64,000 bases of DNA, from positions 1-64,000 of the forward strand of contig JAHFEW010000013.1 in the NCBI GenBank assembly GCA_023248215.1, read 5' to 3'. This DNA comes from Nitrospira sp. GTDB lineage: Bacteria; Nitrospirota; Nitrospiria; Nitrospirales; Nitrospiraceae. The notes beneath the pieces are model-generated. The model made no database searches. It was given only the letters and a program-made list of their open reading frames with translations, and was not told the DNA's origin. How positions within the stretch are numbered: position 1 is the first letter of the stretch; every line of letters starts with the position of its first letter. Shown here one piece after another: positions 34,393-44,871 of this stretch. A program made the position numbers and the translations under genes.

Positions 34393-35651
34393 CAGGGGGT
34401 TGGAATGGCCGGTGTCATCAATTGCGACAGGGCCGCGTTGTGCAACTCAGTCCCTGGATAGTAGTACTGGAGAATACTGTTGTACGCATAGCCGAGCTCC
34501 GCCAACTCTTTCGCGCCCCATTGGCAGAGCCCGACGGCATGGCCCGCTCCGTAGCCGGTAAATACCACCTCGGCACCGATCGATTCGACCTCGAACTGGG
34601 TACTCGGAATGACGGTATACCCCACCGCCTTGCGAAGGTCCTCTCCTCGCAACACCGTTTCGCCGCCCGAGTGCAAGATCCGCAGCCGCGCCACCCGGCC
34701 GGCACGGCTATAGGCAGTCGGGGTGATGGTCGCGATCGTCCCGACGGAAAATCCCTGGCGCCGCAAGTTCTGCTCCAGCTGATCGATCTTCACGCTGGCT
34801 TTCCATTGGTAGTACGGCGACTCGATATCGAACGGACATTCGACACCCTTAAGGTAGGGGAGGTCTTTGTTCGCCCACACGTTGACGGCATCTTCAGTCG
34901 GACCCGCTGCGGTGGACGAAAAGGCGGCATAAATGGGCGCCTGTTGATGCGTGACGACTATGCCTCTGGTCGATTCCACGGCCGCTTCTATGCGGTGATC
35001 AACGCCGGAGCGCCCACGATAGACCTGGTCCTGGATGGTGGACATCACATCGTATTCCCTCGCGGCACTCAGCATCTTGTTATACAGCGCATACGTCCGT
35101 GCCGCCACCGCCTGCACCTTCAACATTTCCGGATGCCAGGCGGAGCTGACCTCCGCGGGCACCACACCCTTCACATACTCTTCCAAATCAACCTGGTTCA
35201 CGACGGAGAGCGTATGCCCCTTGCGCGACACCCGCACGACTCCGCTGACCGAGAGCGTGGGCCCCTGAGCACTACCGACGCCGTTCTGTCCCAACGATCC
35301 AGGCCGAGCTCCTACTCCACTCTCGCTGGCTTGAGTCATCACCAGCGAGAGATTGTTTCGGAGAGGCCGAATGACTATCTGCCCCCCCATCACGCGCCGA
35401 CTGTCCACGTGCAGTCCATCTGCTCGTGATGAGACATGGATCGGGGATCGCAACATTTTCGTCTCGCCCGCCTCAGTCACGATGGCCAGTTCACCGTCAG
35501 AACTCACCTCCAGGAGCAGGACTTCTTGAGCCAACAACACGCGAATGGATTCGGCAGAGACGGACTGCGCACAGCCAAGGGAAAAGAGCAGGATGCCCGC
35601 GATAACAGGCAGGCCACTAAGAATGTGTCGAGTCAGCGGCGAAAGAGCCAT
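34392..35651 (-). CDS. SpoIID/LytB-domain protein
   Basis: An exported protein of 419 residues; N-terminal hydrophobic segment ends GCAQSVSA, possibly a lipoprotein or cleaved signal. The SpoIID domain covers about 170-400: NQVDLEEYVKGVVPAEVSSA, LKVQAVAARTYAL, YAAFSSTAAGPTEDA, then GHAVGLCQWGAKELAELGY. SpoIID proteins are lytic transglycosylase-like enzymes acting on denuded peptidoglycan. In a non-sporulating bacterium it probably works in wall remodelling. Overlaps DUF2905 upstream and queA downstream. Confidence 0.88.
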   Translation of the reverse strand: MALSPLTRHILSGLPVIAGILLFSLGCAQSVSAESIRVLLAQEVLLLEVSSDGELAIVTEAGETKMLRSPIHVSSRADGLHVDSRRVMGGQIVIRPLRNNLSLVMTQASESGVGARPGSLGQNGVGSAQGPTLSVSGVVRVSRKGHTLSVVNQVDLEEYVKGVVPAEVSSAWHPEMLKVQAVAARTYALYNKMLSAAREYDVMSTIQDQVYRGRSGVDHRIEAAVESTRGIVVTHQQAPIYAAFSSTAAGPTEDAVNVWANKDLPYLKGVECPFDIESPYYQWKASVKIDQLEQNLRRQGFSVGTIATITPTAYSRAGRVARLRILHSGGETVLRGEDLRKAVGYTVIPSTQFEVESIGAEVVFTGYGAGHAVGLCQWGAKELAELGYAYNSILQYYYPGTELHNAALSQLMTPAIPTP

Positions 35652-35887
35652 GAGAGGACAGAGAGAACAAGGCTCAGCAGAATGCTGAGCACGAGACTGG
35701 TCGCGATCGGGATATAGACACTGAATTGCTCTCGTGTGATCGAGAGATCGCCCGGTAATTTACCAATCCAGCTGAACGCGGAACCGAAGCCAGGCCATTT
35801 TTCCGCCAGCGTCAGAAGGACCCCAAACACGGCTATGACCAGTCCCACGACAATCAACCATCGCCCCACGCCGTTCCACGCTGCCAT
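35633..35887 (-). CDS. DUF2905 small membrane protein
   Basis: An 84-residue protein with two helices (about 10-30 and 52-80) and the typical linker GSAFSWIGKLPGDLSI. Widespread conserved family of unknown function, often near queA, ruv or asd genes. Sits between asd (stop four bases away) and the SpoIID-like gene, which it overlaps by 19 bases. Confidence 0.85.
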   Translation of the reverse strand: MAAWNGVGRWLIVVGLVIAVFGVLLTLAEKWPGFGSAFSWIGKLPGDLSITREQFSVYIPIATSLVLSILLSLVLSVLSWLFRR

Positions 35888-35890
35888 TGT

Positions 35891-36910
35891 TCATTGTATC
35901 AGACATTCGGCAATTTGAACGGCATTAAGGGCAGCGCCCTTCCGGAGATTATCGCTCACGACCCAGAGATTCAATCCATTGGTGATGGACTCATCCTCGC
36001 GGATCCGTCCGACGTAGACCTCGTCTTTTCCCGATACGTCGAACGGCATGGGATACAATTTTTTCAGGGGGTCGTCATAGACGATGACTCCGGGCATCTC
36101 CGCGAGAGCGGCCCGCGCATCGTTCGCCTTCAGCGGCCGTTCAAGTTCGACATTGATGGCCTCGGAGTGACATCGCAACACCGGCACCCGCACCGTGGTC
36201 GCCGTCACCCGTAGCGAAGGCATCTCAAGAATTTTTCTGGTCTCTTGAACGATCTTCACCTCTTCCGAGCAATCGCCGCCCTCGCCGAACGAGCCGACGG
36301 CCGGCAAGAGGTTGAACGCGATTTGATAGGGATAGACCTGCACCTTCACGTCTTGAAAAGAGATCAACGCCTTCGTTTGGTCGACCAATTCATCCATGGC
36401 GGCAGACCCGGTGCCGGACACCGATTGAAAGGTCGTCACCACGACCCGCTTGATGCCAGCGGCATCGCGAAGCGGCTTGAGCGCCATGACGAGCGGGGTA
36501 GTCGTGCAGTTGGGAATGGCCACAATCCCTCGCTTCATCGATCGCAGGGCGGACGCGTTGACCTCGGGTACCACGAGCGGCACATCAGGATCCATGCGAA
36601 AGACTGCACTGTCATCGATGACGACGACGCCTGCCGCACCCAATCGTGCGCCGTAGTCCCGGCTGATGGCATCCGTCGCTGACACAAAGGCAATGTCCAC
36701 CCCGGCAAAGGAAGAGGCTTCTGTCAGCTCCTCCACCTTGTACTCCTTACCCTGGCAGGACAGGACCTCGCCCGCCGACCGTTTCGACGAAAACAAGCGT
36801 AGCGTCTCAAGGGGAAAGTTGCGTTCTTCTAGAATCTCGAGACTTTCCTTCCCAACGGCCCCGGTCGCTCCAAGCACCGCCACCGTGTAGACCTTTTTCT
36901 TCTTCAACAT
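35891..36910 (-). CDS. asd: Aspartate-semialdehyde dehydrogenase
   Basis: Makes aspartate semialdehyde for lysine, threonine and methionine synthesis and for diaminopimelate; 339 residues. NADP-binding N-terminus VAVLGATGAVGKESLEIL, active-site Cys about residue 135 in IPNCTTTP, and SVSGTGSAAMDELVDQ. ATG 36910 has GAGGA at good spacing; an upstream TTG (36928) would overlap the NHL gene. Part of the leucine T-box operon. Confidence 0.95.
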   Translation of the reverse strand: MLKKKKVYTVAVLGATGAVGKESLEILEERNFPLETLRLFSSKRSAGEVLSCQGKEYKVEELTEASSFAGVDIAFVSATDAISRDYGARLGAAGVVVIDDSAVFRMDPDVPLVVPEVNASALRSMKRGIVAIPNCTTTPLVMALKPLRDAAGIKRVVVTTFQSVSGTGSAAMDELVDQTKALISFQDVKVQVYPYQIAFNLLPAVGSFGEGGDCSEEVKIVQETRKILEMPSLRVTATTVRVPVLRCHSEAINVELERPLKANDARAALAEMPGVIVYDDPLKKLYPMPFDVSGKDEVYVGRIREDESITNGLNLWVVSDNLRKGAALNAVQIAECLIQ

Positions 36911-36920
36911 GATGCCGTCC

Positions 36921-38132
36921 TCATGCAATCGCTGTCAGAGCCCTGATGCGGTGGTTGAATGTATCCGCGATATAGATGGTCCCGGTCGCATCGACCGCCA
37001 CGCCGAATGGAAAACTAAGACTGCCTGCCAGGGCATCGCCGCCGTCTCCGCAGAACTGCGCAACGCCGGTCCCGGACAGGCGCCTAATGGTCTTCGTCCG
37101 CCCGTCCCACACCCGAATCAAATGGCTGTCCGAATCCGTCATGTAGAGTTTCCCGTCGTGACCGACGGCGATAGCTGCAGGCCTGGAGAGACTTTGCGAA
37201 CAGGGTTCATCCGGTCCCTGATAGCGGTATATTCCTCCGTCTCCCGCCACGGTCGCTATTTGTCCAGTCGTCGCATCGACGGATCGTATCCGGCTATTGA
37301 AAGTATCGGCCACATACAACAACCCGTCTCCCGTTAAGGCCACGCCGCTTGGTCCTGACAGACTGGCCTGAGCGGCCGGAGCCTGATCTCCGCTATATGC
37401 GGCCGTTCCATCTCCGGCAACGGTCGTGATTACCCCGGTAGCGAGCTGCACCCTACGCACACGATTGTTGCTCTGGTCGGCAATGTACAGCGCGTCGTCA
37501 CTGACGGCCAGACCGGTCGGCTCATTGAGCGCCGCAAGGACCGCCGGACCGTCATCGCCGGAATAACGCGCCTGGCCGGTCCCCGCGATGGTCGAGATCA
37601 CTCCGGTGGCTGCATCGACCTTTCTCACCCGATGGTTCATCGTATCGGCAATGTACAGGTTCCCGAATCGATCGATGGCCACGGCGCTGGGAAAGTTCAA
37701 CCTTGCTTGACGGGCAGGGCCGCCATCTCCAGAATCGTGCTCTATGGTGAGCCGTCCCCCAGTCACGTAGCGCACCGTTCCACTGACATCGGTGACTTGG
37801 GAGTAGGCCTTCGTGGTATCCGTAGACGCGTCGGCAAAAGGATCATCTTCTTCCTCCACCGGCACTTCCAAAGCCTCTTGCGACGGAACAGGTCCGGTCA
37901 TACCCGCTGGACAGACTCCGGCCACAGTCGTGATCACCCCCGTCGCCCGATCGACGCGACGCACGACATGATTTTCGGAATCCGCGATGTACAGATTCCC
38001 CTCATGGTCCACGCAGAGACCTTTCGGTTCGTTCAGCGAAGCCGCGCCGGCCGGCCCGCCATCTCCAGCGTAGCCCGACTCGCCATTCCCTGCCACTGTC
38101 TCAATAATTCCGGATTGTGCTGCGCGTGTCAT
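36921..38132 (-). CDS. NHL-repeat beta-propeller protein
   Basis: A 403-residue protein made of about six NHL repeats, each about 50-60 residues, with a recurring pattern such as GDGGPA(G/R)xAxLNxPxG followed by NLYIADSENHVVRRVD. No signal peptide or membrane helix is seen, so it appears cytoplasmic, unlike many exported NHL proteins. An irregular acidic insert (about 75-110) interrupts the first and second repeats. Probably a binding scaffold. Its place between leuB and asd, within 20 bases of both, is unexpected; no biosynthetic role is evident. Confidence 0.8.
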   Translation of the reverse strand: MTRAAQSGIIETVAGNGESGYAGDGGPAGAASLNEPKGLCVDHEGNLYIADSENHVVRRVDRATGVITTVAGVCPAGMTGPVPSQEALEVPVEEEDDPFADASTDTTKAYSQVTDVSGTVRYVTGGRLTIEHDSGDGGPARQARLNFPSAVAIDRFGNLYIADTMNHRVRKVDAATGVISTIAGTGQARYSGDDGPAVLAALNEPTGLAVSDDALYIADQSNNRVRRVQLATGVITTVAGDGTAAYSGDQAPAAQASLSGPSGVALTGDGLLYVADTFNSRIRSVDATTGQIATVAGDGGIYRYQGPDEPCSQSLSRPAAIAVGHDGKLYMTDSDSHLIRVWDGRTKTIRRLSGTGVAQFCGDGGDALAGSLSFPFGVAVDATGTIYIADTFNHRIRALTAIA

Positions 38133-38138
38133 CGTGAC

Positions 38139-39215
38139 TCACGAGGCGAGATTGCGCACAATGGCATCGCCCATCTCGGTGGTGCCGACTAGCCGCATAC
38201 CCTCGGCATGAATATCCTTGGTGCGAAGCCCTTGCTCGAGGGTTTTTAGAATCGCCTGCTCGATCGCTTCCGCCTCTTTCTCAAGCCGGAAGGCGTAAGA
38301 CAACATCATCGCGGCGGATGCAATCGTCGCAATCGGATTGGCGATATTTTTCCCGGCGATGTCGGGCGCGCTGCCGTGAATCGGCTCGAAGAGACCCACC
38401 TTGGCCCCGATGCTGGCGGAGGGCAGCATGCCAATCGAACCGGTGAGCATCGCCGCTTCGTCGCTGAGAATATCGCCGAAGATGTTGTTACACAGCAAGA
38501 CGTCGAATTGCCGGGGATTGCGCACCAGCTGCATCGCGCAATTGTCGACATAGATGTGGCTCAAGGCCACGTCGGCATAGTCTTTCTGAACTTCCGTCAC
38601 CACCCGCCGCCACAGCTCTGAAGACTCCAGCACATTGGCCTTGTCTACCGAGGTGACTTTCTTGCGGCGCTTGCGGGCCGCTTCAAACGCCACCACGGCG
38701 ATGCGACGAATTTCCTCAGTCGTGTAGACTTCCGTATTGAACCCGCGTTCTCCGCCGCCGGGCATTTTTTCGATTCCCTTCGGCTTGCCGAAATAAATTC
38801 CCCCGGTCAGCTCGCGAATGACGAGCATGTCGATCCTCTCAATAACATCTCGCCGCAGGGTGGAGGCATCGGCGAGCATGGGGTAGAGCTTGGCAGGACG
38901 CAAATTGGCATAGAGCCCGAGTTGTTCCCGCAAGCCGAGCAAGGCCCGCTCGGGTCGAAGGCTGTACTCCAACCCTTCCCATTTCGGACCACCGACTGCG
39001 CCGAGCAAGACGGCGTCGCTTTGTTTCGCAATCGACAGTGTTTCCTGCGGCAATGGAACGCCGACTTTATCGATGGCATGACCTCCGACATCGCCGGCTA
39101 CAAACTCAAAGCTATGGCCGTATCGCGCGGCGACCGCTTTCAAGACCTTCACGGCTTCCGGGACAATTTCGCGGCCGACTCCGTCTCCGGCCAAGACAGC
39201 GATTCTCGCTTTCAC
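38139..39215 (-). CDS. leuB: 3-isopropylmalate dehydrogenase
   Basis: Leucine biosynthesis enzyme, 358 residues, oxidatively decarboxylates 3-isopropylmalate with NAD. N-terminal [20 protein letters not shown], substrate loop [13 protein letters not shown], metal/NAD part [15 protein letters not shown]. Follows leuA and the cupin gene. Confidence 0.97.
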   Translation of the reverse strand: MKARIAVLAGDGVGREIVPEAVKVLKAVAARYGHSFEFVAGDVGGHAIDKVGVPLPQETLSIAKQSDAVLLGAVGGPKWEGLEYSLRPERALLGLREQLGLYANLRPAKLYPMLADASTLRRDVIERIDMLVIRELTGGIYFGKPKGIEKMPGGGERGFNTEVYTTEEIRRIAVVAFEAARKRRKKVTSVDKANVLESSELWRRVVTEVQKDYADVALSHIYVDNCAMQLVRNPRQFDVLLCNNIFGDILSDEAAMLTGSIGMLPSASIGAKVGLFEPIHGSAPDIAGKNIANPIATIASAAMMLSYAFRLEKEAEAIEQAILKTLEQGLRTKDIHAEGMRLVGTTEMGDAIVRNLAS

Positions 39216-39233
39216 GTGTGCATCTCCTCTCCA

Positions 39234-39596
39234 CTAGTCAACGACTGCCTCGTGCTCCGGTGTCCAGGCTGGATCGACCAGGCAGAGAAATTCAATCGGG
39301 TCCGTTCCGTTATTCAGCAACGATTGCTTGGCCCCCGGCGGCACATAGATCACCGAGCCAGCCTCCACCGCCAGGGTTTCCGCCTCTACGTTCATCACGC
39401 CACGACCGGCGATGAAATAGTACACCTCCGAAGATTTCAAGCGATGCCAGAGGGACTGCTTGCCCGGATCGAGAAGTCCGTGCGCCAGGCTATAGCCTAA
39501 GGCAAGGGATGCCTTCGCAGGGTGAAGCAGTTCCCGCAGCCTCGTATGGTCTCCCGCCAAAAATTCAGGACATCGCTGAAGATGCGTACCCAGCAT
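39234..39596 (-). CDS. Cupin-domain protein
   Basis: A 120-residue single cupin fold: LLDPGKQSLWHRLKSSEVYY gives motif 1 (His and Glu ligands), IYVPPGAKQSLLNNGTDPIE motif 2. Probably binds a metal; substrate unknown. ATG 39596 is chosen; the frame is open to 39671. It lies between leuB and leuA in the same direction, so may act on a sugar- or amino-acid-related ligand, but no function can be assigned. Confidence 0.75.
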   Translation of the reverse strand: MLGTHLQRCPEFLAGDHTRLRELLHPAKASLALGYSLAHGLLDPGKQSLWHRLKSSEVYYFIAGRGVMNVEAETLAVEAGSVIYVPPGAKQSLLNNGTDPIEFLCLVDPAWTPEHEAVVD

Positions 39597-39707
39597 CGTG
39601 CACCGTTTCGCACATAATCCTCGATAGGAACAGCGAGAGGCGTCGCCCAGTCCAAGCTGGTGCGGATGCACCGGCGAGGACTGAGAAATCTACCTTGCTG
39701 CCGCAGA

Positions 39708-41255
39708 TCAAATCAAGCTGACCTTCTGACCCCCTTCTGCTTGTTTGGAAGCAAAATAGGCCAGCTTATTGAGGGCATTCAGATAGGCTCGTGCCGCGGC
39801 GGTAATGATATCCGTATCGGCTCCATGTCCGGATACCGTGCGACCGTCTTCCTCCACCCGCACAGAGACTTCCCCTTGTGCGTCCGTGCCACCGGTAATG
39901 GCCTTGACCCCGAACATCAGCAACTTGCTCTTCGTATGGGTCATGGCGGCGATCGTCCGATAGACCGCATCCACTGGGCCATCACCGGTTCCGCTGTGGG
40001 TCACCAGCTTCCCGTCGATTTCCAACTCGACCGTGGCCTTGGGCACCATGTGGGTCCCGCTTTCGACGTGAAACGACTTCAGGGCCACCCGCTCCGACAT
40101 TTTGGCGACTTCTTCGGACACGATCACTTCGAGGTCTTCCTCGTAAATCTCTTTCTTCTGGTCCGCCAGCCGCTTGAACCGTTCAAAGGCGTGGTTGATC
40201 TCCTCTTCCGTCAGCTTGTAGCCCAAGTCCTCCAGTCGCTGACGAAACGCATGCCGCCCGGACAACTTGCCCATCACCAGCTTGTTCTGCTCAAGGCCGA
40301 TGGATTCCGGCCGCATGATCTCATAGGTCGTTTTATCTTTAAGCAACCCGTCCTGGTGAATGCCCGACGTATGGGCGAACGCATTGGCCCCGACGATCGC
40401 CTTGTTCGGCTGAATCACCATGCCGGTGATCTTGCTCACGAGGCGGCTGGTTTTTGAGATTTCCTCGGTGACGACCTTGGTATCAGCCCCGTACCAATCC
40501 TTGCGCGTCCGGAGACCCATCACGATCTCTTCGAGCGAGGTGTTTCCGGCCCGTTCGCCGATGCCATTGATCGTACATTCCACTTGGCCGGCCCCCGCCA
40601 TTACCGCAGCGAGGCTATTGGCGACAGCCAACCCCAAATCGTTATGACAGTGGACGGAAATCACGGCTTGCCCGCTGTTCGGCACGCTGTCCTTGATTCT
40701 CTTGATCAGGCCACCGAACTCCTCAGGATTGGCATAGCCCACCGTGTCGGGAATATTGACCGTCCCAGCCCCTGCCGCAATAACCGCTTCAATCACTTCA
40801 CACAGGTAGGCCGGATCGGACCGACTGGCATCCATCGGAGAAAACTCGACATCCTCCACATAGGTGCGGGCCAATTGCACCATCTCCACGGCACGCCGCA
40901 TCGCTTCCTCCCGCGTCATCCTGAATTGGTGCTTGAGGTGGATGTCCGATGTGGAGAGAAAGGTATGGATGCGGACCTTTGGCGCGCCCTTCAATGCTTC
41001 CGAAGCTCGCGCAATGTCCTCCGGTCTGGCTCGAGCGAGACTGCAGACCACCGGTCCTTCGACTTCCTGTGCAATCCGGCGAACCGCCTCGAAGTCTCCA
41101 GGCGAACTATAGGCGAAGCCGGCTTCAATGATATCCACGCCGAGGCGAGCCAGCTGCTTGGCGATCATGAGTTTCTCTTCGACGTTCATGCTCGCCCCCG
41201 GCGACTGCTCGCCGTCCCGCAACGTCGTGTCGAATATTCTGATCATCCGAGTCAT
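39708..41255 (-). CDS. leuA: 2-isopropylmalate synthase
   Basis: First committed enzyme of leucine synthesis, condensing acetyl-CoA with 2-ketoisovalerate; 515 residues. Catalytic HMGL-like barrel with [20 protein letters not shown], metal His in [18 protein letters not shown], and [13 protein letters not shown]-terminal regulatory domain (about 390-510, leucine feedback). Preceded by a leucine T-box leader, so both transcription and activity are likely leucine-controlled. Confidence 0.97.
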   Translation of the reverse strand: MTRMIRIFDTTLRDGEQSPGASMNVEEKLMIAKQLARLGVDIIEAGFAYSSPGDFEAVRRIAQEVEGPVVCSLARARPEDIARASEALKGAPKVRIHTFLSTSDIHLKHQFRMTREEAMRRAVEMVQLARTYVEDVEFSPMDASRSDPAYLCEVIEAVIAAGAGTVNIPDTVGYANPEEFGGLIKRIKDSVPNSGQAVISVHCHNDLGLAVANSLAAVMAGAGQVECTINGIGERAGNTSLEEIVMGLRTRKDWYGADTKVVTEEISKTSRLVSKITGMVIQPNKAIVGANAFAHTSGIHQDGLLKDKTTYEIMRPESIGLEQNKLVMGKLSGRHAFRQRLEDLGYKLTEEEINHAFERFKRLADQKKEIYEEDLEVIVSEEVAKMSERVALKSFHVESGTHMVPKATVELEIDGKLVTHSGTGDGPVDAVYRTIAAMTHTKSKLLMFGVKAITGGTDAQGEVSVRVEEDGRTVSGHGADTDIITAAARAYLNALNKLAYFASKQAEGGQKVSLI

Positions 41256-41401
41256 GACTTACCTCCTCTGTCCTGCAGATTGCTCAAAAATGTTTCCCAG
41301 CCATGCCGAAAGGAGCGAAGTCCCCGACGCGCATTGGCGGCTATATGGAGGGGAGAGGGGCGACGGAACACATCGCCGGAGGCTCTTGAGCAACCTGAAA
41401 T

Positions 41402-41440
41402 AAAAAAAGCCTTCTCCCCGTGGACAGGGACGAAGGCCTT
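41402..41440 (-). terminator. T-box terminator hairpin
   Basis: On the minus strand AAGGCCTTCGTCCCTG ... CGGGGAGAAGGCTT then a run of T ending near 41402. Mutually exclusive with the T-box antiterminator next to it. Confidence 0.85.
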
Positions 41441-41656
41441 GCGAGCTTCGTGGTACCACCCTGATTCAGCAGCGGATGAAGAATCGTCCCATCCTACTGC
41501 CCTTGATTCAATCCGTGACGTGGACAACCCGGGACTCACTACCACCACAGGGGCTTCACGAGTCCAGCTCAGAGGCGAGTTCGGCAGATAACCGGCTGGT
41601 TCGCACCATCCACCAGCTCTCTCAGTTCGGTCAATTCCGCCTACTACTCCTCATCA
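41402..41656 (-). promoter_or_regulatory. Leucine-type T-box leader (riboswitch) of leuA
   Basis: Minus-strand leader with all T-box landmarks. Stem I begins GATGAGGAGTAGTAG (AGUA loop-E strand); distal AGAGAG plus GGTGCGAACC; specifier region GAA-CUC-G (CTC at 41577-41579, Leu) followed by CCTCTGAGC; a GGACTC/GAGTCC stem; the T-box AGGGTGGTACCACG at 41449-41462, whose bulge UGGU fits an A-CCA tRNA end as in tRNA-Leu. The competing terminator follows. It senses uncharged tRNA-Leu to allow leuA transcription. Confidence 0.93.
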
Positions 41657-41665
41657 CAGCTATTC

Positions 41666-42466
41666 CTACTCTCTCGAATCCAATACCGGCGCATCGGTCT
41701 TCGCAGCCTGTTTGCCGGTACTCTTGGCCACCATCGTCCAGAGGCGCGCAACTGGGCCGGACAAGGCGTATCCAGCGAAAGTCACGAATAGCATAGCCTG
41801 TGGCCAGGCTACGATCAACATCAGGGCGAGAATGCCCCACACCAGATAGGTAAAGTGATCGCCTCGCCTGAACTTCATGTCCTTGAAGCTGCGGTATTTG
41901 ATCGTGCTCACCATCAGAAACGCCAGCGCGAACGTGATCACCAAAATCAACAACGGCTTTCCTTCGGCCCCCATCTGGGTGATGTGAAGATCGAAGATCA
42001 CCAACGATGCGATGACGCCGGCCGCCGCCGGAATGGCCAACCCTGTGAAATACTTGCTGTCGGACGTGCTCACCGTGGCGTTGAACCGAGCCAGCCGAAC
42101 CGCCCCCATGGCAACATAGGCAAACATGACCGCCACCCCGAACATACCCTGCCCACTCAACGCATAGGAATAGATGAGGACGCCCGGCGCGACGCCGAAC
42201 GACACCACATCGGACAAGGAGTCATATTCGATGCCGAACTGGCCGGTACTGTTCGTTAGTCGGGCCAACTTCCCGTCTAACATGTCGAAGATCATCCCAA
42301 CCAAGATTGCGATGGCCGCGGCCAGATGCTGACCATTGAATACCGACAAAATTGCAAAGACTCCGCAAAACAAATTTCCCGTCGTGCACAGGTTGGGAAT
42401 CAGGTACATGGCCTGTCGCTTTCGATGACCTTTGGCGAACGGAGCCCGCATGGCTGGTGATTTCAT
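41666..42466 (-). CDS. pssA: CDP-diacylglycerol-serine O-phosphatidyltransferase
   Basis: Membrane enzyme making phosphatidylserine, 266 residues from ATG 42466. Carries the CDP-alcohol phosphotransferase signature DMLDGKLARL...GIEYDSLSDVVSFG and about seven helices. The ATG overlaps the psd stop by four bases (ATGA), pairing the two steps of phosphatidylethanolamine synthesis. Confidence 0.95.
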   Translation of the reverse strand: MKSPAMRAPFAKGHRKRQAMYLIPNLCTTGNLFCGVFAILSVFNGQHLAAAIAILVGMIFDMLDGKLARLTNSTGQFGIEYDSLSDVVSFGVAPGVLIYSYALSGQGMFGVAVMFAYVAMGAVRLARFNATVSTSDSKYFTGLAIPAAAGVIASLVIFDLHITQMGAEGKPLLILVITFALAFLMVSTIKYRSFKDMKFRRGDHFTYLVWGILALMLIVAWPQAMLFVTFAGYALSGPVARLWTMVAKSTGKQAAKTDAPVLDSRE

Positions 42467-43113
42467 CGGAGTTCCCCCACGATGGTTTCTCCACCTTTGA
42501 CACGATCGCCCACCGCAACACGAATCTTGGAACCAAGCGGAAGAAAGGTATCCATCCGCGAGCCAAACCGTATCAATCCAAACCGTTCTCCCCGCTGCAC
42601 GCGCTCCCCCTGCCGGACCCAACATACGATCCGACGGGCAATCAAGCCAGCAACTTGCACGCAGAGCACTTTCGCCCCTGACTCTGCCTTCATCATCACG
42701 GCGTTTTGTTCGTTACGGAGCGTCGCCTCCGGCTTGCTGGCCACGAGAAACTGGCCGGGCTGATAACTGATTCCCTCCACGGTCCCCGCGCAGGGCATTC
42801 GATTCACATGCACGTCGAACACATTCAAAAATACAGTAAGCCTGATACTTTTTTCTTTCAAATAACGCGGCTCAAACTCTTCTTCAATCGCGATCACTTT
42901 GCCGTCCCCGGACGCCACCACCACATTGGGTTCCTGGGGGATGACCCGCCTGGGATTCCGGAAAAACCAGGCGGTAAAGAGCATGAAGCCACCTACCACT
43001 CCCGCTGGAATGATCCATCCAGCCAAGCCAAAGAGCAGGGCAGCGCCTCCCAGACCGCCGACGAACGGCAACCCTTCCTTTACGATCGGTATCCCAACGG
43101 CTCGATCAGCCAT
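42463..43113 (-). CDS. psd: Phosphatidylserine decarboxylase, short type
   Basis: Pyruvoyl enzyme converting phosphatidylserine to phosphatidylethanolamine; 216 residues, the compact archaeal-type Psd. Membrane-spanning N-terminus (about 15-45), core with VVASGDGKVIAIEE and VFLNVFDVHVNRMPCAG, and the self-cleavage segment LIRFGSRMDTFLP near the C-terminus (Ser becomes the pyruvoyl). ATG 43113 is chosen; a TTG further up (43134) is possible. Confidence 0.95.
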   Translation of the reverse strand: MADRAVGIPIVKEGLPFVGGLGGAALLFGLAGWIIPAGVVGGFMLFTAWFFRNPRRVIPQEPNVVVASGDGKVIAIEEEFEPRYLKEKSIRLTVFLNVFDVHVNRMPCAGTVEGISYQPGQFLVASKPEATLRNEQNAVMMKAESGAKVLCVQVAGLIARRIVCWVRQGERVQRGERFGLIRFGSRMDTFLPLGSKIRVAVGDRVKGGETIVGELR

Positions 43114-43163
43114 AGACCTCCAGGCACTCTTCAAATGCTACCACGAAGAGCCCGGTTGAGGTG

Positions 43164-44180
<1,017 letters not shown>

Positions 44181-44244
44181 TCACTCCTGAATGTTCATAG
44201 GGCACATGGGTGGAAACGACGGCCGCACACAGAGGATGAGCGAG

Positions 44245-44763
44245 CTATTCTCGAACGACTTTTTTGGGTTGGCTGACGGCCGGCCTGATCGCCTCACGCG
44301 CAATCGCCACGCGCCCGGTCCGAATCAGCTCCTTGATGCCCAGCGGTTGCAGCAAATTGATGATGGCCTCGATCTTCTTGGGATCGCCCGTCACTTCGAT
44401 GGTGTAGGTCGAGGGCGTCGAATCGATGACGTTCGCTCGAAAAATATCCGCGATCCTGAGGGCTTCCGCCCGGTCCTCGGATTTTGTGTGGACCTTGATC
44501 AGCGCCGTCTCCCTGGAGACGAATTCGCTCTCATTGAGATCCACGACCTTGATGACATCGATCAGCTTGTTCAGCTGCTTAACGATTTGCTCCACGATCC
44601 GGTCGTCCCCCGACGTGACAATGGTCATCTGTGACATGGACGGATCGAGTGTCGGCGCAACCGACAAGCTTTCGATATTGAAACCGCGACCGCTGAACAG
44701 CCCGGCCACGCGGGATAAGACGCCGAACTTATTTTCTACGGTGACCGAAATAATGTGTTCCAT
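44245..44763 (-). CDS. ilvN: Acetolactate synthase small (regulatory) subunit
   Basis: A 172-residue regulatory subunit: N-terminal ACT domain (ISVTVENKFGVLSRVAGLFS, GFNIESLSVAP, valine site) and the conserved C-terminal domain (IDSTPSTYTIEVTGDPKKIE). Binds and activates IlvB, and conveys branched-chain amino-acid feedback. About 110 bases separate it from ilvB. Confidence 0.96.
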   Translation of the reverse strand: MEHIISVTVENKFGVLSRVAGLFSGRGFNIESLSVAPTLDPSMSQMTIVTSGDDRIVEQIVKQLNKLIDVIKVVDLNESEFVSRETALIKVHTKSEDRAEALRIADIFRANVIDSTPSTYTIEVTGDPKKIEAIINLLQPLGIKELIRTGRVAIAREAIRPAVSQPKKVVRE

Positions 44764-44871
44764 TGAGTTACGAAGAGCGAATAGCCAATAACAGATGGCC
44801 GGTGGTCGAAGAGAACTGAGCTTCCCGATCTTCCATCCTGCTATACGCTATTTGCCATCAGCTCTTTCTCC

